In this document: positions 17,674 to 27,100 of the stretch, in pieces
How the letters are laid out: each line of letters starts with the position of its first letter
Numbering within the stretch: position 1 is the first letter of the stretch
Source: Amycolatopsis umgeniensis
GTDB taxonomy: Bacteria; Actinomycetota; Actinomycetes; Mycobacteriales; Pseudonocardiaceae
Length of the DNA stretch: 64,000 nucleotides
Direction: 5' to 3'
NCBI RefSeq assembly: GCF_014205155.1
Contig: NZ_JACHMX010000001.1
Location: 2,294,001-2,358,000 of the forward strand
Notes under the pieces: generated by a model
Told to the model about the DNA's origin: nothing
Databases searched by the model: none
Seen by the model: only the letters and a program-made list of their open reading frames with translations
Position numbers and translations under genes: made by a program

Positions 17674-18648
17674 TCAGCAGAAGTACGGCGCGGTCGGGTC
17701 CACGAGCGCCACCCCGGTGCTGTCACCTGCGGAAATGGCGTACACCGGAGTGCAGACGCCGGAGAACTTCCAGAAGTCCGTCGGCGGTTCCGTGCTGACG
17801 TCCCGGCTCTCCGACTTCACGTTGCTGCCCCAGGCGAAGACGCTGCCGTCGGACTTCAACGCCACGTTGTGGTTGAAACCGGCGTCGATGGCGACGACGC
17901 CGGACTGCGCCTCCGGCGGGACCGTGGCCTGCCCGTAGCCGTTGTCGCCCCACGCGATGACGCCGCCGTTCTTCAGCGCGATGCTGTGCCGGAAGCCCGC
18001 CGAGACCGCAGACACCCCGGACGTCGCCGCCGCGGGCACGGTGATCTGCCCTTTTCCGTTGCTGCCCCAAGCGACGACGCCGCCGTTCTTGAGCGCCAGT
18101 CCGTGGTCGCCGCCGGCGGAGATCGCCGAGACACCGGACGAAACCGTTGCGGGAACAGCGGTTCGCGAACCCCAGCTCAGCACGCTGCCGTTCGTTTTGA
18201 GCGCCAGGTTGAAGTACGCGCTGGTGGAGATCGCGGTGACCCCCGAGGTCGCGGCCGCCGGGACGACGTTCTGGCCGTAGAAGCCGTTGCCCCAGGCGAT
18301 GACGCCGCCGTTCTTGAGCGCGAGTTCGTGTGCCCAGCCCGCGGCTATCGCCGAAACCCCGGACGTGGCCGCGGCCGGAACGGTGGCCTGACCGTAGCTG
18401 TCGTTGCCCCAGGCGATCACGCCTCCGTCCTTGAGGGCCAGGTGCGTGATCGCACCCGCGGAGACGGCGCTCGCCCCGAGCGCCGCCGGAGGGATGGTCC
18501 CCTGCCCGTAGTCGTTGCTCCCCCACGGCCGCGCTTCGCCGGTGGGCGCGGCGTGGGCGGTACCGGAAAGGGAAACCGTGGCGATCATTACGGCTATCGC
18601 GCCACTCGTCACGCGCCGTGTCGTGGATCGTCGATTCTCGGAAGCCAT
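17674..18648 (-). CDS. Secreted RCC1-repeat beta-propeller protein
   Basis: 324 aa. Start taken at ATG 18648; the frame also has a TTG at 18705, but that adds a charged stretch before a normal signal peptide (IAVMIATVSLSGTAHAAP). The mature protein is seven near-identical RCC1-like repeats of about 39 residues with the pattern LALKNGGVIAWGN, YGQ, VPAAATSGVSA, so it should fold as a single seven-bladed propeller. The last blade is divergent, with Cys residues that may lock it. Bacterial RCC1 proteins have no common function; a surface or adhesion role is a guess. Divergent from the secreted DUF6801-like gene at 18934. The 285-bp region between them contains TTGTCAC at 18689-18695. Confidence 0.85.
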   Translation of the reverse strand: MASENRRSTTRRVTSGAIAVMIATVSLSGTAHAAPTGEARPWGSNDYGQGTIPPAALGASAVSAGAITHLALKDGGVIAWGNDSYGQATVPAAATSGVSAIAAGWAHELALKNGGVIAWGNGFYGQNVVPAAATSGVTAISTSAYFNLALKTNGSVLSWGSRTAVPATVSSGVSAISAGGDHGLALKNGGVVAWGSNGKGQITVPAAATSGVSAVSAGFRHSIALKNGGVIAWGDNGYGQATVPPEAQSGVVAIDAGFNHNVALKSDGSVFAWGSNVKSESRDVSTEPPTDFWKFSGVCTPVYAISAGDSTGVALVDPTAPYFC

Positions 18649-18933
18649 GGGCGAAATGTTAACCCGGCTCCACCGATCGGCCGCGTCTTTGTCACCGCCG
18701 GACAAACTTCATAATCGCATTCAGCGCGCGCTGACAAGAAAGAACGGGCTACTCACCCACCCTGAAACAGGTAGACATGAATCCTTGTTACGTACATAAC
18801 TCGCGGGTAACCTCGGTTTACCCCACCACCGAGAAAGCCGCTCAAGTCGAGCATATTTGATCAGAAAAATCCGCCGAAAGGCGCATGGGGAAAGCCGCCC
18901 GAGACGTAAACTGGATCAAAGGAGATGACAGGT

Positions 18934-19560
18934 ATGTCCCGCAGACTTGGCAAGTTGTCAGCAGGCGTCGCCACCACCGGCATCGTGATGGGCGCGGTCG
19001 CCGTGCTCACCGCCGGCACGGCCCTCGCCGCGACCACCTATGCCACCGGCACGGTCGCGTACATGTGCAACTTCCCCGGCATCGGCCAGCAGCAGCTGGA
19101 CGTGAAGGCCCAGTTCGACGGCCCGACGTCGATCGCCTCGGGCGCCACCGCCACCCCGACGAACATCTCGGGGACCGCGACGATCAACGCCACCATCAAC
19201 GCCCTGCTCAACGCCGCCAACTACGACGGCGTCCGCGGCAAGGCCAACATGCCGATCACCATCACCAACGCCACCCCGGCGTCGGCGACGGTGACGAACC
19301 TGGACGTCCCGACCCAGATCAACCCCTACGTGCCCGGCCCCCGGTCGTTCAACATCGTCCAGGCCACGGGCACCGGCGTCCCGACGTTCACCGCCGGCAC
19401 CCCCGGCTCGGCGACCGCTTCGCTCGGTACCACGATCAACGCGCCGCTGGACTTCCACAAGAAGGACGGCACCTGGACCGCGTGGAACTTCAACTGCACC
19501 GTGAAGAACACCAACCCGGCCCAGAACCGCGCGTTCAGCCCGTCGATCACCATCACCTGA
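18934..19560 (+). CDS. Secreted DUF6801-like protein, copy 1
   Basis: 208 aa. An upstream in-frame ATG (18925) sits directly on the ribosome site AAAGGAGA, so ATG 18934 is the likely start. Signal peptide ends near TAGTALAAT. The mature domain begins with CNFPGIGQQQLDV and closes with FNCTVKNTNP; the two Cys probably form a disulfide across a beta-sandwich. I recognise this layout as DUF6801, a family of unknown function in exported actinobacterial proteins. Tandem with a close paralogue 71 nt downstream. The gene ends in a stretch nearly identical at DNA level to the paralogue's end. Confidence 0.82.
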   Translation: MSRRLGKLSAGVATTGIVMGAVAVLTAGTALAATTYATGTVAYMCNFPGIGQQQLDVKAQFDGPTSIASGATATPTNISGTATINATINALLNAANYDGVRGKANMPITITNATPASATVTNLDVPTQINPYVPGPRSFNIVQATGTGVPTFTAGTPGSATASLGTTINAPLDFHKKDGTWTAWNFNCTVKNTNPAQNRAFSPSITIT

Positions 19561-19568
19561 TGAACCAT

Positions 19569-19600
19569 CCGTGCGGGGCGGGGACGCCCGCCCCGCACGG
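19569..19600 (+). terminator. Hairpin between the two DUF6801-like genes
   Basis: Perfect 14-nt arms (CCGTGCGGGGCGGG and complement) at 19569-19582 and 19587-19600 with a GACG loop. No T-tract. It could terminate part of the transcripts or separate expression of the paralogues. Confidence 0.55.
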
Positions 19601-19631
19601 GCTCCACCCGCCCGAAACGAAGGGAGTCCTC

Positions 19632-20252
19632 ATGGGACAGCGGATCCGCCGGGCAGGCGCGACCGCGGCCGTCATGGTCGGCGCGGTCTCCCTGCTCACC
19701 GCCGCACCGGCGGCGGCCACCACGTCCTTCGCCACGGGGACCATCACGTACATGTGCAGCTTTCCGACGATCGGTCAGCAGCCGCTCGACGTGAAGATGG
19801 CCTTCACCGGCCCCGATTCGGTGCCCGCGGGCGGCTCGGTCACCCCGGCCGGGATCACCGGGAGCCTCGTGTTCAACCCGACGCTCAACGCCGTGACCTT
19901 CAACGCCAGCAACAGAGACGGCCTTCGCGGCACGATGACCGCACCGGTGACCGGAACGAACGTCACCCCGGCTTCGGCGGTCGTCACGTCTTTGAGGATT
20001 CCCGAACAGATCGCACCTTATGTTCCGGGGCCACGCACGATCCAGTTCACGCAGGACGCGAGCACCGTCGTCCCCGGCTTCGGCGCGGGCACGCCCGGTC
20101 AGGCGGTCCTCTCGCTCGGGACCAAGCTCCGCATCGAAGCCGATCTTCACCAGAAGGACGGGACGCGGAGCCCCTGGACGTTCAACTGCACCGTGAAGAA
20201 CACCAACCCGGCGCAGAACCGCGCGTTCGGCCCGGCGATCACGATCACCTGA
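19632..20252 (+). CDS. Secreted DUF6801-like protein, copy 2
   Basis: 206 aa. ATG start 7 nt after AGGGAG. Signal peptide ends near TAAPAAA. Mature domain from CSFPTIGQQPLDVKMAF to WTFNCTVKNTNPAQNRAFG, collinear with copy 1 throughout, including YVPGP and a Thr/Pro-rich middle. Same two conserved Cys. The last roughly 67 bases match copy 1 almost base for base, more than the middle of the gene does. Probably co-transcribed with the larger fusion protein 31 nt downstream. Confidence 0.82.
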   Translation: MGQRIRRAGATAAVMVGAVSLLTAAPAAATTSFATGTITYMCSFPTIGQQPLDVKMAFTGPDSVPAGGSVTPAGITGSLVFNPTLNAVTFNASNRDGLRGTMTAPVTGTNVTPASAVVTSLRIPEQIAPYVPGPRTIQFTQDASTVVPGFGAGTPGQAVLSLGTKLRIEADLHQKDGTRSPWTFNCTVKNTNPAQNRAFGPAITIT

Positions 20253-20283
20253 CACACTGGCTCAAGGCACGAGAGGAACCCCT

Positions 20284-21660
20284 ATGACGCAGCAGGTTCG
20301 CCGGGCACTCGGGAGGTTTCCCGTTCTGGCGGGCGTCATCCTGCTCGCGGGGGTCAACGGCGCGCTGGCCTCGTCGGCGGCGACCGATCCGACGGCACCG
20401 CCCAAGACGCCGCTGCAGGGCGAGGCCGCCGCGCAGCGGACCCTGGCCAACACCTGCGTCTTCCCGGATCCCGTCGGGGCGCGACCGGTCACAGTGGACA
20501 CCAAGGCCACGTTGCCGAAAGTCGTCCCAACCGGAAAACCGGTGCAGGTCAAGGACTTCTCCCTGACCTTCACCATCGGCGAAGGAGCACTCGGGCCCGC
20601 CGCCGAGGTCGCGGGTGGAGCGTCCGTCGAACTCACGGCCGCGAACGGGGACAAGAAGACCCCGATACCGGTGTCCCTGACGATCCCGGCGACGAAGATA
20701 CCCGCCACCGGCGAACTGAAGCTGGTCGCGACGGGCAAGGTTCCCGAGATCCTGCTGAACGTGCCGTCCGAACTGCGGCTGAGCACCGGGGTACCGTCAC
20801 TGACGCTGACCGCCGCCGAAACACCCCTCAAGCCGATCACCTGCACCCAGGCCCCGGACCAGGACACACTGCTCGGCAGTGTCGCGCTGCTCCCCCTCGG
20901 GAAACCCAAGCCACAGTCCGGCAAGCCCGAGGAGCAGAAGAAGCCCGGGGCCGACTCGCGGGCCGCGGACGACGTCCATGCCAGCGGCCTGTACCCCATC
21001 GCGTTGCAGCCGTTCGAACTGCAGGGCACGTCGTCGATCACCAAGCTCGGCGCCTTCGCGCGCCTGAAGCCCGCGATCATGATCAACGCGGTCTGGGAAG
21101 TCGACCTGGAGAACACCGAGGGGCCGGGAAAGGTCACCGGCTCGCTCATCATGCCGCCGAGCCGGATGACGTTCCTCGGCTACGGCTTCGTCCCGGTCAA
21201 CGCGACCATGGAACTGCTGCCCGAGGACCACGCCACCGGCAACCACATCATCGACGTCGACGGGGTGGCGATCCCGGAGCCGTCGGGGAGCTCGACGGTC
21301 CTCACCCCGCTCAAGGTCTACGGGAAACTGAGCGAGGTCACCGTCAACGGGGTCGTCCTCGACGTCGGCGACAACTGCCTCACGGCCGAGCCGATCAAGA
21401 TCAACCTTCGCGGCGAGAAGTACGGGATGTTCACCGGCGGTGTCGTGCGCACCGATCCTCAGTGGGAGGACCCGGCCTACAAGGCCTTCACCTTGCCCGC
21501 GTTCTCCGGTTGCGGGGTGAAGGAAGACCTCGACTCACTGCTGACCGGGATGGCGTCGGGGCCGGGCAACCAGGCATGTGTCGGCATCAACCAGGTCGGC
21601 CTGCCGTGGGAGCTGGAACGCAAATGCCCCAACGTGGACCCGCCGGTGGCGCGCCGCTGA
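20284..21660 (+). CDS. Secreted two-domain protein: DUF6801-like domain fused to the 16601-type domain
   Basis: 458 aa. Start after GAGAGGA. Signal peptide ends near GALASSA. The first half (from TCVFPDPVGARPVTV to TPLKPITC) has the Cys-FP and terminal Cys pattern of the two preceding DUF6801-like proteins. A Lys/Gln/Pro linker (about 205-225) follows. The second half aligns with the protein encoded at 16601-17260: MPPSRMTF against LPPSTANI, NCLTAEPIKINL against ACKTVKPLDLTL, and FTLPAFSGC ... GMASGPGN against FTIPEFKDC ... LISGPGN. So domains made singly elsewhere in the locus are joined here, which suggests the separate proteins act together. Function unknown. Confidence 0.82.
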   Translation: MTQQVRRALGRFPVLAGVILLAGVNGALASSAATDPTAPPKTPLQGEAAAQRTLANTCVFPDPVGARPVTVDTKATLPKVVPTGKPVQVKDFSLTFTIGEGALGPAAEVAGGASVELTAANGDKKTPIPVSLTIPATKIPATGELKLVATGKVPEILLNVPSELRLSTGVPSLTLTAAETPLKPITCTQAPDQDTLLGSVALLPLGKPKPQSGKPEEQKKPGADSRAADDVHASGLYPIALQPFELQGTSSITKLGAFARLKPAIMINAVWEVDLENTEGPGKVTGSLIMPPSRMTFLGYGFVPVNATMELLPEDHATGNHIIDVDGVAIPEPSGSSTVLTPLKVYGKLSEVTVNGVVLDVGDNCLTAEPIKINLRGEKYGMFTGGVVRTDPQWEDPAYKAFTLPAFSGCGVKEDLDSLLTGMASGPGNQACVGINQVGLPWELERKCPNVDPPVARR

Positions 21661-21662
21661 CC

Positions 21663-21697
21663 GTTCGGGGTGTCCCGGGTTCGCGGACACGCCGAAC
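21663..21697. terminator. Bidirectional terminator hairpin
   Basis: 13-nt arms GTTCGGGGTGTCC (21663-21675) and its near complement (21685-21697) with one mismatch and a 9-nt loop, 2 nt after the stop, between convergent genes. Confidence 0.6.
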
Positions 21698-21715
21698 GCC
21701 CCGTCCGGCCCGCGG

Positions 21716-22999
21716 TCAGCTCGGCGTCCACTGTGGACTGCGGCGCGGCACCGGAAGCACCTCCGGGACCGCGTGATCCGTAGCCGTCCGCTGCGCGGCC
21801 GGACCGAACCCGCCCCGCAGCGCGAGTTCCATTTCGAACCGCGCTCCCGGGTCGCGCAGATACTCGCCGAAGGTCGCCTGCAGCTGTCGCATGCGGTACC
21901 GCACGGTCTGCGGGTGGACCTGGAGCCGCTCGGCGATGTCGACGACGTTGCCCTGGCTGTCGAGCCAGGCGCGAAGGGTTTCGAGCAGCCGTTCCTGCTG
22001 TTTCCCGGTCATCTCGGCGAGCGGGGCGAACAGGCGGTCGCGCAGCTGGCAGGTGAGCGCGGTGTCGGCGTTCACGAGCAGCGTGGCGAGGTGTTCTTCG
22101 GCGCGGATCACGCGGCGGGCCTGGATGATCCCGCGTTCGGAGAGGTGCAGGGCGTCGCGCGCCCAGCGCAGCGAATCGGCGACGGAGTCCAGCGGACGGC
22201 ACGGGCCGATCGACAGCCGGTAGTCCGGCAGCGCGGCCTGCAGCGTGGCGAGGCGGGCGCCGGAGATCTCACCGGGGACGAGCAGACGCGGCTCAGCACA
22301 GTCGAGTTCGGCCAGGACATCCGAATCCACCGCGTTGTGCCGCCGGGGTCTGACGGTTTCGTTGATCGGGTGCAGCACCACCGGCGTCGCGCGTTCGGGT
22401 ACCGCCCAGCCGGTCAGCTGCGCGAGTTCCGCGATCGCCTTCGACGGCGCGGGCGGGGTTTCCAGCACCAGGTGCAGCAGTTTCCGGCGCCAGGTGTCCA
22501 AGGCGCCCGCGGTGCGCGCCTTGGCTTCGAGGTAGCCGTCCAGCGCGACGGACGCGAGTTCGTCCATGAACGCGAGCATCGCGTCGGCCAGTTGCGACAT
22601 CACCGCGGACGAGAGCCCGCTGCGACGGCCGACGCGCATGATGCGCCGCCAGGAGACCCGCGCGCCGACCCGGTAGGCCGACTGGAGCGTGTCGAGGCTG
22701 CGGCCTTCCCGCATCTCGTTCTGCCCGAGCCGGTGGTGGACCTCATGCGACTGTTCCTTGGAGACGGTCGGGTCGGCGATCTGGGCGACGAACAGCGTGA
22801 TCGCGTACTCGACACCCGCGCGGATCGACTTGCCGTAGGGCCCGTCGAGCGGGCGCGCGTACGCGGGGATGGTCGCCCGGATCTCGTCGACGATCTCGTT
22901 GGCGAGACTGCCCAGCTCCGGCCGCAGGATGTCGGCCAGTTTGCGCGGCAATGCTGCGGGATGCGGCGCAGCGTGTTCGATTCCGCGCTCCAACGACAT
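21716..22999 (-). CDS. PucR/CdaR-family transcriptional regulator
   Basis: 427 aa. ATG 22999 follows AAAGGAG; an earlier GTG in frame has no ribosome site. The N-terminal region of about 150 residues is helical (RsbT/RdsR-like, GQNEMREGRSLDTLQSAYRVGARVSW, given here in part as GRSLDTLQSAYRVGARVSW), the middle is GGDEF-like, and the C-terminus is the PucR helix-turn-helix (VVDIAERLQVHPQTVRYRMR). PucR-type proteins control catabolic or transport genes and often sit beside their targets. Its promoter region contains a perfect TTGTCAC dyad, one arm of which belongs to an 11-mer also found upstream of the mce operon, so that operon is a candidate target. It lies at the end of the mce/secreted-protein locus. 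Confidence 0.88.
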   Translation of the reverse strand: MSLERGIEHAAPHPAALPRKLADILRPELGSLANEIVDEIRATIPAYARPLDGPYGKSIRAGVEYAITLFVAQIADPTVSKEQSHEVHHRLGQNEMREGRSLDTLQSAYRVGARVSWRRIMRVGRRSGLSSAVMSQLADAMLAFMDELASVALDGYLEAKARTAGALDTWRRKLLHLVLETPPAPSKAIAELAQLTGWAVPERATPVVLHPINETVRPRRHNAVDSDVLAELDCAEPRLLVPGEISGARLATLQAALPDYRLSIGPCRPLDSVADSLRWARDALHLSERGIIQARRVIRAEEHLATLLVNADTALTCQLRDRLFAPLAEMTGKQQERLLETLRAWLDSQGNVVDIAERLQVHPQTVRYRMRQLQATFGEYLRDPGARFEMELALRGGFGPAAQRTATDHAVPEVLPVPRRSPQWTPS

Positions 23000-23049
23000 C
23001 GCAGCTCCTTTGCTCCGCCCAGCGTCCGGCACCCCACAATCGTCGTGGG

Positions 23050-23132
23050 GTGACAACGAACACATCGCAAACTCGCTCGTGAATGTGTCACCTTCCGCAG
23101 AAGAAACCGATTTCTTGTCACCGTCGTGACAA
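23050..23132 (-). promoter_or_regulatory. TTGTCAC dyad and half-sites upstream of PucR gene
   Basis: A perfect dyad TTGTCAC-CGTC-GTGACAA lies at 23115-23132. Half-sites occur at 23050-23056 (GTGACAA) and 23086-23091 (TGTCAC). The element TTCTTGTCACC (23112-23122) is identical to 7150-7160. Candidate autoregulatory operator; binding protein inferred. Confidence 0.45.
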
Positions 23133-23229
23133 AATCACGGGTCGTCCCTGAATTTTGATGACAAGTGCCCGGCAAACGCCTCGCTCGGTACGTACGAACG
23201 GCCGAAGCGAGGGCCGCGGTGACGGAGCG

Positions 23230-24024
23230 TCACCGCGTTCCGGTGAGCAATTCCCCGAGTGCTTCGAGCACCGGCTCGAGCACGCGCACCTCCGTGCTCA
23301 CGCATTCGGTGATGCCCGCGCCGACGACCTCGAAGCCGCTCAGCCCGCGAAGCATCGCCACCAGACGCTCGATCGTCAAGCCACCGGGCTCCGGACAGTT
23401 CAGGCCGTCGAACTCCCCCGGGTCGAGCACGTCGAGGTCGAGATGGACGTACACCTTGTCCGCGCCGGCCAGCCCGGCGGCGACGTCGGCGGATTCGACG
23501 ACGAGCCCGCGATCGACAGCGTCCCGCTCGGCGTCGTCGAAGGCCCGTGTCCCGGCGAGGACGACGCGGCCGGGTTCGACCGGCGGGTTCGCGGCGAAGT
23601 CCGGGTCGCCCTCACCGAGCAGCGAACGCAGCACCATGCCGTGGAACGCGCCCGACGGCGACGTCTCCGCGGTGTTGAGGTCCGCGTGGGCGTCGAACCA
23701 GGCGACGCCGAGACCGGGGCCGAAGCGGTAGCGCGCGACACCGATCGGGATCAGTTCGACGCCGCAGTCGCCGCCGATGGTGAGCACCGGGCCGCCCGGC
23801 GCCTCCAGCGCGGCGAGCTGCGCGGCCCGGTTCCCGCCGGTGAGCACCTCGCGGTTGGCGATCCCGTCGGCCACGGGCGAGGTCTCCCGGGTCTGCCGGA
23901 TGTGGTGCACCGGCACGCCCAGCACGTGACCGGCCAGCTCGGCGAGCGCGACGCAGCCTTCGGGCAACTCCGGCGCGCGCTTGCTCAGCGCGCCCTGAAA
24001 CTGGGGTACGGCGTTGATCAGCAC
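23230..24024 (-). CDS. Arginase/agmatinase-family ureohydrolase
   Basis: 264 aa, GTG start. The two-manganese site of the ureohydrolase fold is visible: GGDCG (about residues 83-87), WFDAHADLNT (His and Asps), and VHLDLDVLDP. Arginase would split arginine to ornithine and urea; agmatinase and formiminoglutamase share these motifs, so the substrate is not settled. The protein is slightly shorter than typical arginases (about 300 aa). It follows pyc on the same strand, separated by a strong hairpin, so it is probably transcribed on its own. Confidence 0.85.
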   Translation of the reverse strand: MLINAVPQFQGALSKRAPELPEGCVALAELAGHVLGVPVHHIRQTRETSPVADGIANREVLTGGNRAAQLAALEAPGGPVLTIGGDCGVELIPIGVARYRFGPGLGVAWFDAHADLNTAETSPSGAFHGMVLRSLLGEGDPDFAANPPVEPGRVVLAGTRAFDDAERDAVDRGLVVESADVAAGLAGADKVYVHLDLDVLDPGEFDGLNCPEPGGLTIERLVAMLRGLSGFEVVGAGITECVSTEVRVLEPVLEALGELLTGTR

Positions 24025-24049
24025 CCGACCACGTTAGCGGCGACCGCAA

Positions 24050-24104
24050 GTCCGTGAAGGCCTCCTTGAGGGACACTGGGTCCCTCAAGGAGGCCTTCAC
24101 GGAC
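24050..24104 (-). repeat. Inverted repeat, family A, 3' of pyc
   Basis: Arms 24050-24074 and 24080-24104 are identical to those at 6945-6999 (perfect 25-nt arms) but with a different 5-nt loop. It starts 6 nt after the pyc stop codon; probable terminator. Confidence 0.7.
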
Positions 24105-24110
24105 CGCTGC

Positions 24111-27100
24111 TCACTCCAGGACGAGCAGCAGGTCTCCGCCTTCGACCTGCTGGACGGCGTTGATCGCGCGCCGCGACACCTTGCCACCGGAGGACGCGGT
24201 GATCGACGCCTCCATCTTCATCGCCTCGATGGTCGCGACCGTCGCACCGGCCTCGACCTCGTCGCCCTCGGACACCTGCAGCGTGACCACGCCCGCGAAC
24301 GGCGCGGCGATCTGCTTCGGGTCACCCTTGTCGGCCTTCTCCGTGGCCGGGATGTCCGACGCGATCGAGGTGTCGCGGACCTGGATCGGGCGCAGCTGGC
24401 CGTTGAGCGTGGACATCACCGTGCGCACGCCGCGCTCGTCGGCCTCGCCGATGGCCTCCAGCTCGATCAGCAGCCGGACACCCTGTTCCAGGTCGACCGA
24501 GTACTCCTCGCCCGGGCGCAGCCCGTAGAAGAAGTCCTTGGACGGCAGGACCGAAGTGTCGCCGTACTGCTCGCGGTGCGCCTCGAAGTCCTTCGTGGGC
24601 CCGGGGAACAGCAGCCGGTTCAGCGTCTGGCGCCGGTTCTCGGCCAGCCCCTTGCGGTCCTCTTCGGACAGTTCCTGCACCGGCTTCGGCTGCGCGCGAC
24701 CCTCGAGGGCCTTGGTGCGGAACGGCTCCGGCCAGCCGCCGGGCGGGTCGCCCAGCTCGCCGCGCAGGAAGCCGATCACCGAGTCGGGGATGTCGAACTT
24801 GTTCGGTTCCGCCTCGAAGTCCTCCGGCGAGACACCGGCGCCGACGAGGTGCAGCGCGAGGTCACCGACCACTTTGGACGAAGGCGTGACCTTCACCAGG
24901 TGCCCGAGGATCCGGTCCGCGGCCGCGTACATCGCCTCGATGTCCTCGAACCGCTCGCCGAGGCCGAGCGCGATCGCCTGCGTGCGCAGATTCGACAGCT
25001 GCCCGCCGGGGATCTCGTGGTGGTACACGCGCCCTGTCGGCGAAGCGAGACCGGCCTCGAACGGCGCGTAGATCTTGCGCACGCTCTCCCAGTACGGCTC
25101 CAGGTCGCCGATGGCCTGCAGGTCCAGTCCGGTCGGCCGCTCCGAGTGGTCGGTGGCGGCGACGAGCGCGGAAAGCGACGGCTGCGAAGTCGTGCCCGCC
25201 ATGGACGCGACGGCACCGTCGACGGCGTCCGCCCCGGCCTGGATCGCGGCGAGGTACGTGGCCAGCTGGCCACCCGCGGTGTCGTGCGTGTGGATGTGCA
25301 CCGGCAGGTCGAACTCCTTGCGCAGCGCGGTCACCAGCCGCACCGCCGCCGGCGCCCGCAGCAGGCCCGCCATGTCCTTGATGGCCAGGACGTGCGCCCC
25401 CGCGCCGACGATCTGCTCCGCCAGCTTGAGGTAGTAGTCCAGCGTGTACAGCTTCTCGGCCGGGTTCGAGAGGTCCGAGGTGTAGCAGAGCGCCACCTCG
25501 GCGACCGCGGATCCGGTCTCGCGGACGGCCTCGATCGCCGGGCGCATCTGCTCGACGTCGTTGAGCGCGTCGAAGATCCGGAAGATGTCGATGCCGGTCG
25601 CCGTCGCCTCCTCGACGAAGGCGTTGGTCACCTCGGTCGGATACGGCGTGTAGCCGACGGTGTTGCGGCCGCGCAACAACATCTGCAGGCAGATGTTCGG
25701 GACCGCCGCCCGCAGCTTCGCCAGCCGCTCCCAGGGGTCCTCCGCCAGGAACCGCAACGCGACGTCGTAGGTCGCGCCGCCCCAGCACTCCAGCGAGAGC
25801 AACTGCGGCGTGGTCCGCGCGACGACGGGCGCGACGGCGAGCAGATCCTTCGTCCGCACGCGGGTGGCGAGCAGCGACTGGTGCGCGTCGCGGAAGGTGG
25901 TGTCGGTGACGCCGATGGTCGGCGACTCCCGCAGCCAGCGCGCGAAACCGTCCGGGCCGAGCTCGTCGAGCTTCTGCTTCGATCCGGGCGCCGGCTCGAG
26001 GTCCTTGGGCAGCTTCGGCAGCTTGACCTGCGGTTCGAGGGTGCGCGGACGCTCGCCGTGCGGTTTGTTGACCGTTTTGTCGGCGAGGTAGGTCAGCAGC
26101 CTGGTCCCGCGGTCGGCCGAGTGGCGCGCGGTGAGCAGATGCGGGCGCTCCTCGATGAACGACGTCGTGACGCGGCCTTCGCGGAAGTCCGGATCGTCGA
26201 GGACGGCCTGCAGGAACGGGATGTTCGTGGCCACGCCGCGGATCCGGAACTCGGCGACGGCACGCCGCGCACGGCCGACGGCGGTCTTGAAGTCGCGGCC
26301 GCGGCAGGTGAGCTTCACCAGCAGCGAGTCGAAGTGCGCGCTGATCTCGGTGCCGGAGAACGCCGTCCCGCCGTCGAGACGGATGCCGGAACCGCCGGGC
26401 GAGCGGTACGCGCTGATCATCCCGGTGTCGGGGCGGAAGCCGTTGGCGGGATCCTCGGTGGTGATGCGGCACTGGAGGGCGGCGCCGCGCAGGTACACCT
26501 TGTCCTGCGAGAGCCCGAGGTCGTCGAGCGTCTCGCCGGAGGCGATGCGCAGCTGCGACTGGACGAGGTCGACGTCGGTGACCTCCTCGGTCACCGTGTG
26601 CTCGACCTGGATCCGCGGGTTCATCTCGATGAAGACGTGGTTGCCGTCCTTGTCGAGCAGGAACTCGACGGTACCGGCGTTGCGGTAGCCGATCTGGCGC
26701 GCGAACTTGACCGCGTCCGCACAGATCTGATCACGGAGCTCGGACGGCAGGTTCGGCGCGGGCGCCAGTTCGATGACCTTCTGGTGCCGCCGCTGGACAG
26801 AACAGTCACGCTCGTAGAGATGGATCACATTGCCCTCGCCGTCGGCGAGGATCTGGACCTCGATGTGGCGGGGCTCGACGACGGCCTTCTCGATGAACAC
26901 CGTCGGGTCGCCGAAGGCCGACTCGGCCTCACGCGCGGCGGCCTCGATGGACTCACGCAGCTGCGAGGGCTCCAGGACACGGCGCATACCGCGCCCGCCA
27001 CCGCCCGCGACGGCCTTCACGAAGACCGGGAAGCCGATCTCCTCGGCCGCGGCGATCAGCGCGTCGATGTCGGACGACGGTTCGGAGGAGCCCAGCACCG

